Part shown: piece after piece, positions 1 through 9,600 of the stretch
How the letters are laid out: every line of letters starts with the position of its first letter
Position numbering within the stretch: position 1 is the stretch's first letter
Assembly: GCF_000418555.1 (NCBI RefSeq)
Contig: NZ_ATKM01000011.1
Coordinates: 248,001-312,000, forward strand
From: Pseudomonas sp. P818
Lineage (GTDB): Bacteria; Pseudomonadota; Gammaproteobacteria; Pseudomonadales; Pseudomonadaceae
DNA: 64,000 nucleotides
Direction: 5' to 3'
Program-made: the position numbers and the translations under genes
The notes under the pieces: generated by a model
The model's input: only the letters and a program-made list of their open reading frames with translations
Database searches by the model: none
Told to the model about the DNA's origin: nothing

Positions 1-2
1 TA

Positions 3-65
3 ACCCTGGCAGTGGTGGTGGTGCTGGACCGCGTACTGGGGCTGCGCCAGAGCGCCACGGCTTAA
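3..65 (+). CDS. 3' end of an unidentified protein (partial)
   Basis: The window opens inside a coding frame that ends with TAA at 63-65. The 20 visible residues are hydrophobic (a run of Val and Leu) and then turn polar, which fits the last transmembrane segment and short tail of a membrane protein. A good terminator follows 20 bases downstream, supporting a real gene end. The family cannot be identified from so little sequence. Confidence 0.6.
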   Translation, partial: TLAVVVVLDRVLGLRQSATA

Positions 66-85
66 CGCCTGAGCGAAACAAAGAA

Positions 86-110
86 GGCTGCCCACAAGGC
101 GGCCTTTTTT
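86..110 (+). terminator. Rho-independent terminator
   Basis: Seven-base-pair GC-rich stem (86-92 with 98-104, one G-U pair), a five-base loop and six T residues. It follows the stop codon at 65 and separates that gene from the DUF599 gene. Confidence 0.85.
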
Positions 111-169
111 GTGGCGCAAGAAGGCGGGGTGGCTGGCTATAATCGGCAGCAGTCTTACAAGGAGTTGGC

Positions 170-904
170 ATGCTCAACAGCTATCCGTACCTGCCTCATA
201 TTCTCGCTGCGCTCTGGTTCGTCGTCTGCTGGGGCGGCTATACCCGCTACGCCTCGGTCAAGGCGCAAACCACTCCCTGCCTCGCCAGCGTCCTGCATCT
301 GTACCGTGAAGACTGGATGCGCCGCATGCTGCTGCGTGACAACCGCATCGCCGATGCCAACGTGATCGGCAACCTCGAGCGCAATGCCTCCTTTTTTGCC
401 TCCAGTACGCTGATCATCCTGGCCGGTATTCTCACCGTGCTGGGCGCTTCCGACCGGGCGCTCTCGCTGTTGGCCGACATTCCCTTCGTGCAGCAGGCCA
501 GCCGAGGCCTGTCGGAGATCAAGCTGTTGTGCCTGGGCATGATCTTCGTCTATGCCTTCTTCACCTTCAGCTGGTGCATGCGCCAGTACAACTTCGCCGC
601 CGTGCTGGTGGGCTCTGCACCGATGGTGGGCGAGCGTCACGTGACCGAGCAGGAGCGCAAGGCCTTCGCCGAGCGTACGGCGCGGGTGATTTCGATGGCA
701 GCCAACCAGTTCAACTTCGGCTTGCGTGCCTACTATTTCGGTATGGCAACCTTGGCCTGGTTCATCAACCCCTGGTTCTTCATGCTGGTGACCGCTGGCG
801 TGGTGCTGGTGCTGTATCGCCGAGAGTTTCATTCGGATGTGCTGGAAGTGATGGTCTATACCCCAACGCCGGCCGCCGAGGTGGCCAAGGAGAAGAGTGA
901 ATGA
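170..904 (+). CDS. DUF599 family inner-membrane protein
   Basis: The 244-residue protein looks like a DUF599 family member. It has an N-terminal membrane segment (about residues 8-25), two central hydrophobic stretches (about 80-100 and 120-140) and one or two near the C terminus (about 195-220). These surround a charged cytoplasmic part with the RxEDWMRRMLxRDNRIxDxN pattern typical of the family. The start at 170 has AAGGAG eight bases upstream. It overlaps the MAPEG gene by four bases (ATGA), so the two are translationally coupled. The biochemical role of DUF599 proteins is unknown. Confidence 0.85.
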   Translation: MLNSYPYLPHILAALWFVVCWGGYTRYASVKAQTTPCLASVLHLYREDWMRRMLLRDNRIADANVIGNLERNASFFASSTLIILAGILTVLGASDRALSLLADIPFVQQASRGLSEIKLLCLGMIFVYAFFTFSWCMRQYNFAAVLVGSAPMVGERHVTEQERKAFAERTARVISMAANQFNFGLRAYYFGMATLAWFINPWFFMLVTAGVVLVLYRREFHSDVLEVMVYTPTPAAEVAKEKSE

Positions 905-1293
905 GCATTCCGTTCTGGTGCGTGTTCATCAGCGCCTTGTTGATTTTCATCGCCAAGGCGCCGCTGGCCAAGGCCATGGCCGAGGAGGGTGGTGGGCGCT
1001 ATGACAACCATCATCCGCGCGCGCAACAGGCACGCCTGACCGGTTTCGGCGCGCGTGCGCTGGCGGCTCACCTGAACAGTATCGAGGCATTTCCATTGTT
1101 CGCGGCCGGGGTGCTGATGGCGCATACGACGCAGACCTATGGCTTTCTGATCGATGCGCTGGCTATCACCTTCGTCGTCAGCCGCGTGCTGTATCTGCTG
1201 TTCTACTGGTACGACCTGCACTGGCAGCGCAGTCTGGTATGGATCGTGGGTCTGGCCTGCAGTCTGCTGTTAATGCTCAGTCCGGCGCTGTAA
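901..1293 (+). CDS. MAPEG family membrane protein
   Basis: This 130-residue protein has four predicted transmembrane helices. The RxxNxxExxPxF-type signature of the MAPEG (membrane-associated eicosanoid/glutathione metabolism) fold appears here as HLNSIEAFPLF at about residues 58-68. Bacterial members are often small glutathione-dependent transferases or peroxidases, but the substrate cannot be told from sequence. It forms a two-gene unit with the DUF599 protein (ATGA overlap) and ends at a strong bidirectional terminator. Confidence 0.88.
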   Translation: MSIPFWCVFISALLIFIAKAPLAKAMAEEGGGRYDNHHPRAQQARLTGFGARALAAHLNSIEAFPLFAAGVLMAHTTQTYGFLIDALAITFVVSRVLYLLFYWYDLHWQRSLVWIVGLACSLLLMLSPAL

Positions 1294-1308
1294 TCGGCAT
1301 TGAACAGA

Positions 1309-1343
1309 AATGACAAGGCCCGCTCGAAGCGGGCCTTGTCATT
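1309..1343. terminator. Bidirectional terminator between convergent genes
   Basis: A perfect 16-base-pair inverted repeat (1309-1324 with 1328-1343) around a three-base loop, with A/T-rich outer ends. It lies between the MAPEG gene on the plus strand and a lipoprotein gene on the minus strand, so it can serve both. Confidence 0.9.
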
Positions 1344-1356
1344 GCAGCGAGTGGGC

Positions 1357-1647
1357 TTAGCGGCCTTCGACCGCATCACCGATCTCGTCACCAGCGTTGT
1401 CGATCGCGTCGGCCGCGTCGTCAGCCGCTTCCTCGATCTTTTCGCCTGTGGTGGGCTCGGTGCCCATCACTTCATCGGTTTTCTGTTCGATGGCTTCACC
1501 GGCTTGTTCGGCTGCTTCACCCATGGACTCGGCCGCTTCGGAAACGGACTCTTTGGCGGACTCCAGCTTGTCTTCGGGGGATTGTTCACAGGCCGCCAGG
1601 CCTAGCATGGCCGCGAGCAGCAGGGCATAGGTAAATGGTTTTTGCAC
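1357..1647 (-). CDS. Small Ala/Glu-rich lipoprotein
   Basis: The 96-residue protein has a short lipoprotein signal peptide ending in the lipobox LAAC, followed by a low-complexity acidic, alanine-rich region (repeated EAAE/EAIE-like motifs) likely to form a long amphipathic helix. I chose the GTG at 1647 because GGAG lies ten bases upstream and it puts the signal peptide at the N terminus; an ATG at 1692 would add 15 residues before the signal. The function is unknown. The next gene upstream on the same strand encodes a protein of the same design, so the two look like diverged duplicates. Confidence 0.8.
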   Translation of the reverse strand: MQKPFTYALLLAAMLGLAACEQSPEDKLESAKESVSEAAESMGEAAEQAGEAIEQKTDEVMGTEPTTGEKIEEAADDAADAIDNAGDEIGDAVEGR

Positions 1648-1743
1648 GGTTACATCTCCATGTGTGATGCGGATGATGGCGTGTGGCCTCATCCGTGCTA
1701 CTTGGAGCGAACAAGCGAAGCGAAGTTCCGTGGTGCAGAAAAA

Positions 1744-1770
1744 CCAAGCCCGCGCAGGGCGCGGGCTTGG
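1744..1770 (-). terminator. Rho-independent terminator of the second lipoprotein gene
   Basis: Twelve-base-pair perfect inverted repeat (1744-1755 with 1759-1770) followed on the minus strand by a T-rich run. It sits just downstream of the lipoprotein gene ending at 1788, so the two lipoprotein genes are probably separate transcription units. Confidence 0.85.
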
Positions 1771-1787
1771 CGGTGGGTCAGTGCGGA

Positions 1788-2063
1788 TTACTGATTGGCC
1801 GGCTCGGCCGGTGCCGCAGAAGGTGTGGCCGGCTGTCCCGATTCGTTTTCGGGCGCTGGCATCTGCTCGTAGGTTTCTTCGCGCTGCTCCTCGGCGCGCT
1901 CCTGAGCCGCTTCGTTGCGCTCTTCGGCCGCTTCGTTCATCGACTCCCGCGCCTCGGACTGCGCTTCGCGAGCGTCTTCGGCGGCATTCTCGGAGGGCTT
2001 GTCACAGGCGGCGAGGCCCAGCGTGGCGGCCAGCATGACGGCATAGGCGAGTGTTTTCTGCAT
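1788..2063 (-). CDS. Small Ala/Glu-rich lipoprotein (paralogue of the gene at 1357)
   Basis: 91 residues. A signal peptide with lipobox LAAC is followed by a charged helix very rich in Ala, Glu and Arg (about residues 25-65), and then a Pro/Ala-rich C-terminal tail. AAGGAG lies six bases before the ATG. The signal peptide is nearly the same as that of the neighbouring lipoprotein, while the mature parts have diverged. An outer- or inner-membrane anchored helical spacer is the simplest reading; no enzymatic motif is present. Confidence 0.82.
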   Translation of the reverse strand: MQKTLAYAVMLAATLGLAACDKPSENAAEDAREAQSEARESMNEAAEERNEAAQERAEEQREETYEQMPAPENESGQPATPSAAPAEPANQ

Positions 2064-2210
2064 GTTGTTCTCCTTGGGAAAGATGCCAGTACATTTTTTC
2101 GAAAGAGCGCAGCGTCATAAGTTCAGTGTCGTTATTTTCGGCAAGCCGTGCCGCATCTGTCGCGTGGCGCTATCATGCGCGACCTTGCGTTGCCATCACG
2201 AGGTATCAGG

Positions 2211-2663
2211 ATGAGCACTTCCCCAGTTGTAGAGCGCGCGCAGCGCTTTCTGTCGGCCCTGCGCCATTGCCAGGTGCTCGGCATGCAGGTGCAGGCAGCC
2301 GATGCCAAGGGCCTGACTCTGCGTCTGCCCTACAGCCAGTCGATCGTCGGTAACCCGGACAGCGGAGTCATCCATGGCGGTGCCATCACCACGCTGATGG
2401 ACACCACGTGCGGGATATCCACCGTATGCGTACTGCCGGAGTTCGAGATCTGTCCGACCCTGGATCTGCGCATCGACTATATGCATCCGGCCGAGCCGAG
2501 CAAGGATGTATTCGGTTTTGCCGAGTGCTATCGGGTCACGCCCCATGTCATCTTTACCCGCGGCTACGCCTATCAGGACGACCCTGAGCAACCCATCGCC
2601 CATGTGGTCGGAACCTTCATGCGCATGGGCAAGGTCAGTGCTGGCAAGGGGGCAGGGGCATGA
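2211..2663 (+). CDS. PaaI-type hot-dog thioesterase (first of a pair)
   Basis: The 150-residue protein is a single hot-dog fold acyl-CoA thioesterase of the PaaI family. The core motif is VIHGGAITTLMDTTCG (about residues 56-71), where the HGG turn and the acidic residue on the central helix form the active site of the family. The ATG at 2211 (MSTSPVV) is preferred over an ATG at 2148 because GAGG lies seven bases upstream and the extra 21 residues are not hot-dog sequence. It overlaps the next thioesterase gene by four bases, so the two subunits are made together and may form a heteromer. The acyl substrate is unknown. Confidence 0.88.
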   Translation: MSTSPVVERAQRFLSALRHCQVLGMQVQAADAKGLTLRLPYSQSIVGNPDSGVIHGGAITTLMDTTCGISTVCVLPEFEICPTLDLRIDYMHPAEPSKDVFGFAECYRVTPHVIFTRGYAYQDDPEQPIAHVVGTFMRMGKVSAGKGAGA

Positions 2664-3106
2664 GCGAGCTGAATCTGGAGCAGCTGGTGGCGCGCGCCCA
2701 TCAGGAAAACGACTACGATCCGCTGATCAACCTGATTCCCTATGCCAAGCTGCTCGGCATCGAGTGCCTGCGCCTGGGAGACGACATGGTTTTCCGTCTG
2801 CCGGCCAACCAGGACTGCATCGGTAACCCCATGCTGCCGGCGCTGCACGGCGGGGTGATCGCCGGTTTCATGGAACATGCCGCCATGCTCCATCTGCTGA
2901 TGTTCATGGGCATTCCACATTTGCCGAAAATCATCGACTTCTCGATAGATTACCTGCGCGCCGGCCATTATCGTGACACCTACGCGCAGTGCCAGGTCTG
3001 GCGCCAGGGGCGGCGGGTGGCCAACGTGGCGATCACCGCCTGGCAAACCACCCAGACCGAGCCCATCGCCACCGCCCGTGCCCATTTCAAGGTCGATGAG
3101 CCCTGA
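2660..3106 (+). CDS. PaaI-type hot-dog thioesterase (second of a pair)
   Basis: The 148-residue protein has the same fold as its upstream neighbour. Its core motif is ALHGGVIAGFMEHAAM (about residues 61-76), with Glu in place of the Asp seen in the partner. Its start overlaps the previous stop (ATGA). Two adjacent, clearly diverged PaaI-like genes suggest either two substrate ranges or a heteromeric enzyme. Neither gene sits with a catabolic pathway that would reveal the substrate. Confidence 0.87.
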   Translation: MSELNLEQLVARAHQENDYDPLINLIPYAKLLGIECLRLGDDMVFRLPANQDCIGNPMLPALHGGVIAGFMEHAAMLHLLMFMGIPHLPKIIDFSIDYLRAGHYRDTYAQCQVWRQGRRVANVAITAWQTTQTEPIATARAHFKVDEP

Positions 3107-3167
3107 GTTCCGCCCGGAAAGCCGAGCGGCATGGCAGCGCAGCGAAACAATGACAAGGATTCTGTAG

Positions 3168-4415
3168 ATGGATGCGTTGCTGATAATTGGTGGCCTGTTG
3201 CTGATGCTGGCCGGTCTGGTGTGGCTGGTGATGCGCGCTTTCGCCACCAGTCTGTTGTGGGGCTGGGGCAGTCTGGTGCCGCCGATCACCCTGTTCTACA
3301 TCATCAGTCACTGGAGACGTGCACGCAGTGCGGTCGCTCTGGTCGGGCTTGGCATCATCCCGCTGGTGGTGGGCATGACGTTGTTGGCCAACAAGGATGC
3401 CGAGCGCCTGGCGGCGATCATTCGTCTGGACTGGCTCAAGCCGGAAGTACAGGCGCCGGCGGAGCTGGCCATCGATCTCAATGGTGAGCTCAATGGTCAG
3501 CCGTTCCGACCGCAGCAGGGGGAGCTGATCGATGGCGTGCTGGTGCTGCGTGAGGGGCTGGACTTCTTCGCCCAGCGTGAACTGAGCATTCGCCTGCCGC
3601 AGCCAGTCGATGGCCCGGTGCGCATCGACGTGTTGCCGCAGGACAGCGGCGACCTGCCCGAGGTCGAGCTGAGCTGGTTGTTGCCCGAGCAGGATTTGCC
3701 CGAGGCACGCCGTCTCAGCCGCGGCTACACCCTGCATCTGGATCTGCAGCCGCAGACGCCGAATCGCCTGGTCGGCGACTTCCATCTGGTATTGCCGCCT
3801 CGCTTCAAGACCAGCCTCAGCGGTCGCGTCGAGCTGTACCGTGACCGCCTGCGCTATGTCGATGGTCGGGTCGATGCGCGTTTCGACTCCCGTGACACCA
3901 TCGCCCATGTGTTGCAGGACTATCTGCAGCGGCGTTTCGCCACGCGCGACGTAAGCGAGCTGAATCTCCCGGTGTTCACCTTCGAAGGCGACACCCTGGA
4001 GCTGCAGGTCGAGGCGCAGGTCGCCGGGCGCAGCGAGCGTCTGCCGGTCCGTCTGCACAAGCGCGTCGAACAGGGGTGGGCAGTGGATGGGGATCGTTTC
4101 CCGCCGTTGCCAGCCATCGCCGCGGCTCAGGCTGAGCAGCCGCGTGAAGTGGCTCCGGTCGAGGAACGCGTCAGTCGCCCGGCCGACCGTCGCCAGCGCT
4201 TCAGCCTGGCGCGTCTGCAACGCAATCCCGAGCAGTACCGTAACCTCAGCATGCGCCTGAGCCGCGCCAGTGGCGGTACCGTGGAGGGGCGTTTCGTTGG
4301 CATCGATGCCGACGGCAGCATTCGTCTGGCCCAGCAGATGGGCAGTGGCGGCGGGCAGGCCAGCTTCAGTTTTCGGCCGGACGAGATCGGCCGTCTGGAG
4401 CTGCTCGAACCCTGA
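3168..4415 (+). CDS. Conserved membrane-anchored protein of unknown function
   Basis: The 415-residue protein has two or three N-terminal transmembrane helices (about residues 3-20, 25-45 and 56-75) and a long soluble region of about 330 residues, rich in beta-strand-like alternation and Arg/Glu pairs. I do not recognise a named domain. AAGGA lies eight bases upstream of the ATG. It lies directly upstream of htpG, in the position of a hypothetical gene before htpG in P. aeruginosa as I remember it. The soluble part could lie on either side of the membrane; no catalytic signature is visible. Confidence 0.75.
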   Translation: MDALLIIGGLLLMLAGLVWLVMRAFATSLLWGWGSLVPPITLFYIISHWRRARSAVALVGLGIIPLVVGMTLLANKDAERLAAIIRLDWLKPEVQAPAELAIDLNGELNGQPFRPQQGELIDGVLVLREGLDFFAQRELSIRLPQPVDGPVRIDVLPQDSGDLPEVELSWLLPEQDLPEARRLSRGYTLHLDLQPQTPNRLVGDFHLVLPPRFKTSLSGRVELYRDRLRYVDGRVDARFDSRDTIAHVLQDYLQRRFATRDVSELNLPVFTFEGDTLELQVEAQVAGRSERLPVRLHKRVEQGWAVDGDRFPPLPAIAAAQAEQPREVAPVEERVSRPADRRQRFSLARLQRNPEQYRNLSMRLSRASGGTVEGRFVGIDADGSIRLAQQMGSGGGQASFSFRPDEIGRLELLEP

Positions 4416-4417
4416 GA

Positions 4418-4496
4418 GGCCGTTTGTAAATGAGCATTTTGAGCCTGTTTTTAACGCAGCAATGGCAACGCAGATAGTTTTTCAACAGCCTGTTAA
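4418..4496. repeat. Possible dispersed intergenic repeat
   Basis: The stretch after the stop codon is AT-richer than its surroundings. It contains direct repeats AACGCAG (twice, 14 bases apart) and AGCCTGTT (twice). It resembles a non-coding intergenic sequence that I associate with many Pseudomonas genomes. Only one copy is in this window, so the call rests on memory. Confidence 0.3.
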
Positions 4497-4499
4497 GCC

Positions 4500-4527
4500 C
4501 TTGAAATTGATCATACTGCCCCCATCT
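4500..4527 (+). promoter_or_regulatory. Heat-shock (sigma-32) promoter of htpG
   Basis: The -35 element CTTGAAA (4500-4506) is separated by 13 bases from the -10 element CCCCATCT (4520-4527). Both elements and the spacing match the sigma-32 (RpoH) consensus exactly. The htpG start codon is about 50 bases downstream. Confidence 0.92.
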
Positions 4528-4580
4528 GCAGGACATCCGCCGCTCGCGCGGCATAGTCCTGCATGTGGAGTTAGACGACC

Positions 4581-6485
4581 ATGAGTGTGGAAACTCAAAA
4601 AGAGACCCTGGGCTTCCAGACCGAGGTGAAGCAGCTGCTGCACCTGATGATCCATTCGCTGTACTCGAACAAGGAAATCTTCCTGCGCGAGTTGATCTCC
4701 AACGCCTCCGACGCCGCCGACAAGCTGCGTTTCGAGGCGCTGGCCAAGCCCGAGCTGCTCGAAGGCGGCGCCGAGCTGAAGATTCGCCTGAGCTTCGACA
4801 AGGACGCCAAGACCGTCACCCTCGAAGACAACGGCATCGGCATGAGCCGCGATGAAGTCATCGCGCATCTGGGCACCATCGCCAAGTCCGGTACCGCCGA
4901 CTTCCTGAAGAACCTCTCCGGTGACCAGAAGAAGGACTCGCACCTGATCGGTCAGTTCGGTGTGGGCTTCTACTCGGCCTTCATCGTCGCCGACAAGGTG
5001 GAAGTGTTCACCCGTCGCGCCGGTCTGTCGGCCGCCGAGGGCGTGCACTGGGCGTCGCAAGGCGAGGGCGAGTTCGAGGTCGCCACCGTCGAGAAGGCCG
5101 AGCGCGGTACCCGCATCGTCCTGCACCTGAAGGCCGGCGAAGAAGAGTTCGCCGACGGTTGGCGCCTGCGCAACATCGTCAAGAAGTACTCCGACCATAT
5201 CGCGCTGCCTATCGAACTGCCGAAAGAGCACTACGGTGAGGAGAAGGACAAGCCGGCCGAGCCCGAGTGGGAAACCGTCAACCGCGCCAGTGCCCTGTGG
5301 ACCCGCCCGCGCAGCGAGGTCAAGGACGAGGAGTATCAGGAGTTCTACAAGCACGTCGCCCATGACTTCGAGAATCCGCTGACCTGGAGTCACAACAAGG
5401 TCGAGGGCAAGCTGGAGTACACCTCGCTGCTCTATGTGCCGGGCCGCGCACCGTTCGACCTGTACCACCGTGAAGCGCCCAAGGGCCTCAAGCTCTACGT
5501 GCAGCGCGTGTTCATCATGGACCAGGCCGACGAGTTCCTGCCGCTGTACCTGCGCTTCATCAAGGGCGTGGTGGATTCCAACGACCTGTCGCTGAACGTC
5601 TCGCGCGAGATCCTGCAGAAGGACCCGGTGATCGACTCGATGAAGTCGGCGCTGACCAAGCGTGTGCTGGACATGCTGGAGAAGCTGGCCAAGGACAAGC
5701 CCGAAGAATACAAGGCGTTCTGGAAGGCCTTCGGCCAGGTGCTCAAGGAAGGCCCGGCGGAAGACTTCGCCAACAAGGAGAAGATCGCCAGCCTGCTGCG
5801 CTTCGCCTCCACCGCCGGCGAGGGCGACGAGCAGTCGGTGTCGCTGGCCGATTACCTGGGCCGAGTCAAGGAAGGCCAGGACAAGATCTACTACCTCACC
5901 GGCGAATCCTACGCGCAGATCAAGAACAGCCCGCACCTGGAGGTCTTCCGCAAGAAGGGCATCGAAGTGCTGCTGCTCACCGATCGCATCGACGAGTGGC
6001 TGATGAGCTACCTGACCGAGTTCGACGGCAAGCAGTTCGTCGACGTGGCCCGTGGTGACCTGGATCTGGGCAAGCTGGACTCGGAAGAGGACAAGAAGGC
6101 CCAGGAGGAAGTGGCCAAGGCCAAGGAAGGGTTGATCGAGCGTCTCAAGGGCGCGCTGGGCGAGCAGGTCAAGGAGGTGCGCGTGTCGCATCGTCTGACC
6201 GATTCGCCAGCAATTCTCGCCATTGGCGAACAGGACCTGGGCCTGCAGATGCGCCAGATTCTCGAGGCCAGCGGGCAGAAGGTGCCCGAGTCCAAGCCGA
6301 TCTTCGAGTTCAACCCGAGCCACCCGCTGATCGAGCGCCTGGATGCCGAGGCCGACGAGGACCGCTTCGCCGACCTGTCGCACATCCTCTTCGACCAGGC
6401 TGCGCTAGCCGCCGGCGACAGCCTGAAGGACCCGGCCGCCTATGTGCAGCGCCTGAACAAGCTGCTGGTGGAACTCTCCGCCTGA
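4581..6485 (+). CDS. htpG: Chaperone HtpG (bacterial Hsp90)
   Basis: The 634-residue protein is a full-length bacterial Hsp90. The N-terminal GHKL ATPase domain (about 1-230) shows [22 protein letters not shown] and [11 protein letters not shown], which bind ATP-Mg. The middle domain (about 240-500) carries NVSREILQ with the conserved Arg, and the C-terminal domain dimerises. As in all bacterial forms there is no MEEVD tail. It refolds and remodels client proteins in the cytosol together with DnaK. It is transcribed alone from a sigma-32 promoter and ends at a strong terminator. Confidence 0.99.
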   Translation: MSVETQKETLGFQTEVKQLLHLMIHSLYSNKEIFLRELISNASDAADKLRFEALAKPELLEGGAELKIRLSFDKDAKTVTLEDNGIGMSRDEVIAHLGTIAKSGTADFLKNLSGDQKKDSHLIGQFGVGFYSAFIVADKVEVFTRRAGLSAAEGVHWASQGEGEFEVATVEKAERGTRIVLHLKAGEEEFADGWRLRNIVKKYSDHIALPIELPKEHYGEEKDKPAEPEWETVNRASALWTRPRSEVKDEEYQEFYKHVAHDFENPLTWSHNKVEGKLEYTSLLYVPGRAPFDLYHREAPKGLKLYVQRVFIMDQADEFLPLYLRFIKGVVDSNDLSLNVSREILQKDPVIDSMKSALTKRVLDMLEKLAKDKPEEYKAFWKAFGQVLKEGPAEDFANKEKIASLLRFASTAGEGDEQSVSLADYLGRVKEGQDKIYYLTGESYAQIKNSPHLEVFRKKGIEVLLLTDRIDEWLMSYLTEFDGKQFVDVARGDLDLGKLDSEEDKKAQEEVAKAKEGLIERLKGALGEQVKEVRVSHRLTDSPAILAIGEQDLGLQMRQILEASGQKVPESKPIFEFNPSHPLIERLDAEADEDRFADLSHILFDQAALAAGDSLKDPAAYVQRLNKLLVELSA

Positions 6486-6502
6486 TCGGCTCGGGAGGCA
6501 GC

Positions 6503-6526
6503 AAAAGCCCGCTTCGGCGGGCTTTT
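6503..6526 (+). terminator. Rho-independent terminator of htpG
   Basis: Ten-base-pair perfect stem (6503-6512 with 6517-6526) closed by a stable TTCG tetraloop and ending in a run of T residues. Confidence 0.93.
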
Positions 6527-6622
6527 CTATGGGTGTGATTGATCGGCTTTGATTGACAAGCGCGGCCCCGTCGTTTCAGATGCTGGCAATTCGCCGGCTG
6601 TCTGTCCGCGTCCTGGGGTTGT

Positions 6623-9600
6623 ATGTCGTTTCTCGAGCTGTTCTTCATCATGGGTGCGGATCCCGCTGTCCTCGTACTCAGTCGCTACGACCCCAAGTTG
6701 GTGCTGCTGTCGCTGGCCATTGCCGTGTTCGCCGCCGGCATGGCACTGCAGCTGGCCGGCGAGGCGCGTGACAACGACCATCCGCTCGCTCGACAGGTCA
6801 CCATCTTCACCGGTTCGCTCGCCCTCGGCGGCGGTATCTGGTCCATGCACTTTCTCGGCATGCTCGCGTTCGAGCTGTGCGCCTCGGTGCGTTTCGATCT
6901 GGGCATAACCCTGCTTTCGATGTTGCCGAGCCTGGCCGCCTCCTGGGTCGCCCTCAGCCTTCTGGCGCGGCGTGACCTGAGTCTGACGCAGCTGTGCGTC
7001 GGTGGCGTGCTGGTCGGAGCCGGTATCGGCGCCATGCATTACAGCGGCATGGCGGCGATGCAGATGGCGCCATTGCTGCGCTATGACCCCTGGATGTTCG
7101 CGCTGTCGATTGTCGTCGCGGTGGCTCTGGCCATCCTGGCGCTGTGGGTGCGTTTCGGTCTCGAGGGGCGCTTGCCGACGACCTGGGCGCTGTTGCTCAG
7201 TGCGCTGGTGATGGGCCTGGCTATCAGCGGCATGCACTACACCGGCATGTCTGCGGCGCGTTTCGTTGGCACACCGGAGTCCGAGGCACCGATGGCCGTG
7301 GTCGACAGCGGCTATATCGCCATCGCCATCACGCTGCTGACCGTTGCGCTGACGATCTTCGTGGTAGCCGCCAATACCCTGTTGCGCTACCGGCGTATGA
7401 GCCATCAGCTCAAGGCCAGCGAACAGCATCTGCGTTCGATCTTCGATACGGCGCTGGATGCGATCATCACGGTGGACCACACCGGCACGCTGCGCTCGGC
7501 CAACCGTGCGGTGGCACGTCTGTTCGGCTGGACGCCGCAAGAGCTGGTCGGTCTGCACATGAGTACGCTGGTGCCCGCTCGCCATATCGAGCAGGTTGAA
7601 GCGCTGCTGGCCGATTACCTGAGAACCGGGCGACTGACGATGGAGGCCGGTGAGCAGGAGCTGATCTGCATGACCCGTGACGGCGAGGAGAAGCCGGTGC
7701 GCATCAGCGTGGGTATCACTCACGCCGGCAGTCGTCCATTGTTCGTGGTGTTCGTCGCCGACATCAGCGAACGCCAGCGTATGGAGAAGGCGCTGCGTGA
7801 CAGCGAACAGCAGTATCGCTCACTGATCAGCAACATTCCCGGCGTCTCGTTCCGCTGCCTGCTGGACCGCCACTGGACCATGTTGTTCATCAGTGACGCG
7901 GTACAGACGCTGACAGGCTACAGCGCCGATGACTTCATCAGCCGTCGCTGCTCGATTGCCGACCTCTATCACCCGGACGATTACCAACCTACCGCCGATC
8001 AGGTGGTCGCCGCTATCGAGGAGGGGCGCAACTACACGGTCGAGTATCGCCTGTTCGACCGTGAGGGTCATGAACACTGGATCTGGGAAAGCGGCAGCGC
8101 GGTCTGTGATGAACAGGGTGTGCCGCGCTGGATCGATGGCGTTCTGATCGATCAGACCGACACCAAGCGGCGCAACGCCGAATATGAAGGCAAGGTTACT
8201 GCGATCAGCAAGGCCATGGCGCTGATCGAGTTCGACCTGGACGGCAATATCTTGGAAATCAACGATAACGCGCTGGCGTTGTTCGGGTATGCGCGGGAGG
8301 AGGTGGTCGGCCACCACCATGCCATGTTCTGCGCCCCGGAACTGGTGGCCAGCGAAGCCTATCGCCAGGTCTGGGCCGAGCTGCGAGCCGGGCACTTTCG
8401 CACCGGTGAGTATCAGCGCATCGCCAAGGGCGGACGGGAGGTATGGATTCAGGCCAGTTACAACCCGATCCTCGATACCGACGGCAAGCCGTTCAAGGTG
8501 GTCAAGCTGGCCACCGATCTGACTCCCCGGCGCGTGATGGAGCAGGATCTGCGCGCCGCCCGTGATCGCGCCGAAGCGGCCGCGGCTTCACGCAGCAGCT
8601 TCCTGGCCAATATGAGCCACGAAATCCGTACGCCGATGAATGCCATCATCGGGTTCACCGATCTGCTGCTGGAGACGCCACTGTCTTCCGATCAGCGCCG
8701 CCACTTGAGCACTGTGCAGCATTCGTCGCGTTCGCTGCTGGGGCTGCTCAATGACATTCTCGATACGGCCAAGCTCGACCGTGGCGCCATCGAGCTGGAG
8801 CAGCTGGATTTCTCCCTGCGCGAACTATGCGAACAGGTGATTGCAACGCAGCGGCTGGCAGCGGAAAGCAAAGGGCTGCAGCTGCACCTGGATTACCCGG
8901 TCAGCGTTGGCGATTTTTTCAATGGCGATCCATTGCGCCTGCAGCAGGTGCTGACCAATCTGCTGGGTAACGCGGTCAAGTTCACTCACCGAGGTGAGGT
9001 GCGCCTGAAGGTGTCCGGTGAGCCGGGAGCAATGCGCCTGGCGGTCACGGACACCGGTATCGGCATCGCCGCGGACCGGCTGGAAAAAATCTTCGAGCCT
9101 TTCGCCCAGGCGGATGCCTCGATGAGTCGCCGCTTCGGCGGCACCGGTCTCGGCACCACCATCTCGCGTCAACTGGTCGAGCTGATGGGTGGCCGGCTGA
9201 AGGTGGAGAGCAGCGAAGGGCAGGGCAGCTGCTTCAGCGTGGAACTGCCGCTGCATGCCGGTAAACGCCTGGTTTCGCAGCCGCGTGCGGCGTTGCCGGA
9301 ACTTGGCCAGCTGAACATTCTCGCTGCCGATGACGTGCCGCAGAATCTCGAGCTGCTGCAACTATTGCTGGAAGGCCTCGGGCATCGTGTGCGCGGCGTC
9401 AGCGACGGTGAGGGCGCGGTGCAGGCCTTTGCCGAAGAGCACTTCGATCTGATTCTGATGGACGTACAGATGCCGGGCGTCGACGGCCTGGAGGCCTCAC
9501 GGCGTATTCGTCAGATGGAGGCCAGCGAAACCCGTGACCCGGTGCCGATCATCGCGCTTACCGCCAGCGTGCTCGATCACGATCGTCAGGCTGCGCTGGA

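Noticed and set aside
3087..4220. 377-codon minus-strand frame opposite the DUF-like membrane protein
   Set aside because: The plus-strand gene has a good ribosome-binding site, membrane helices at the N terminus and normal codon usage; the antisense frame has His/Gln-rich shadow composition.
4482..6383. Very long open frame antisense to htpG
   Set aside because: Antisense to a full-length, certain gene; such frames are common opposite GC-rich codons. The amino-acid composition (Leu, Gln, His, Val rich) is typical of antisense translation and there is no start signal.
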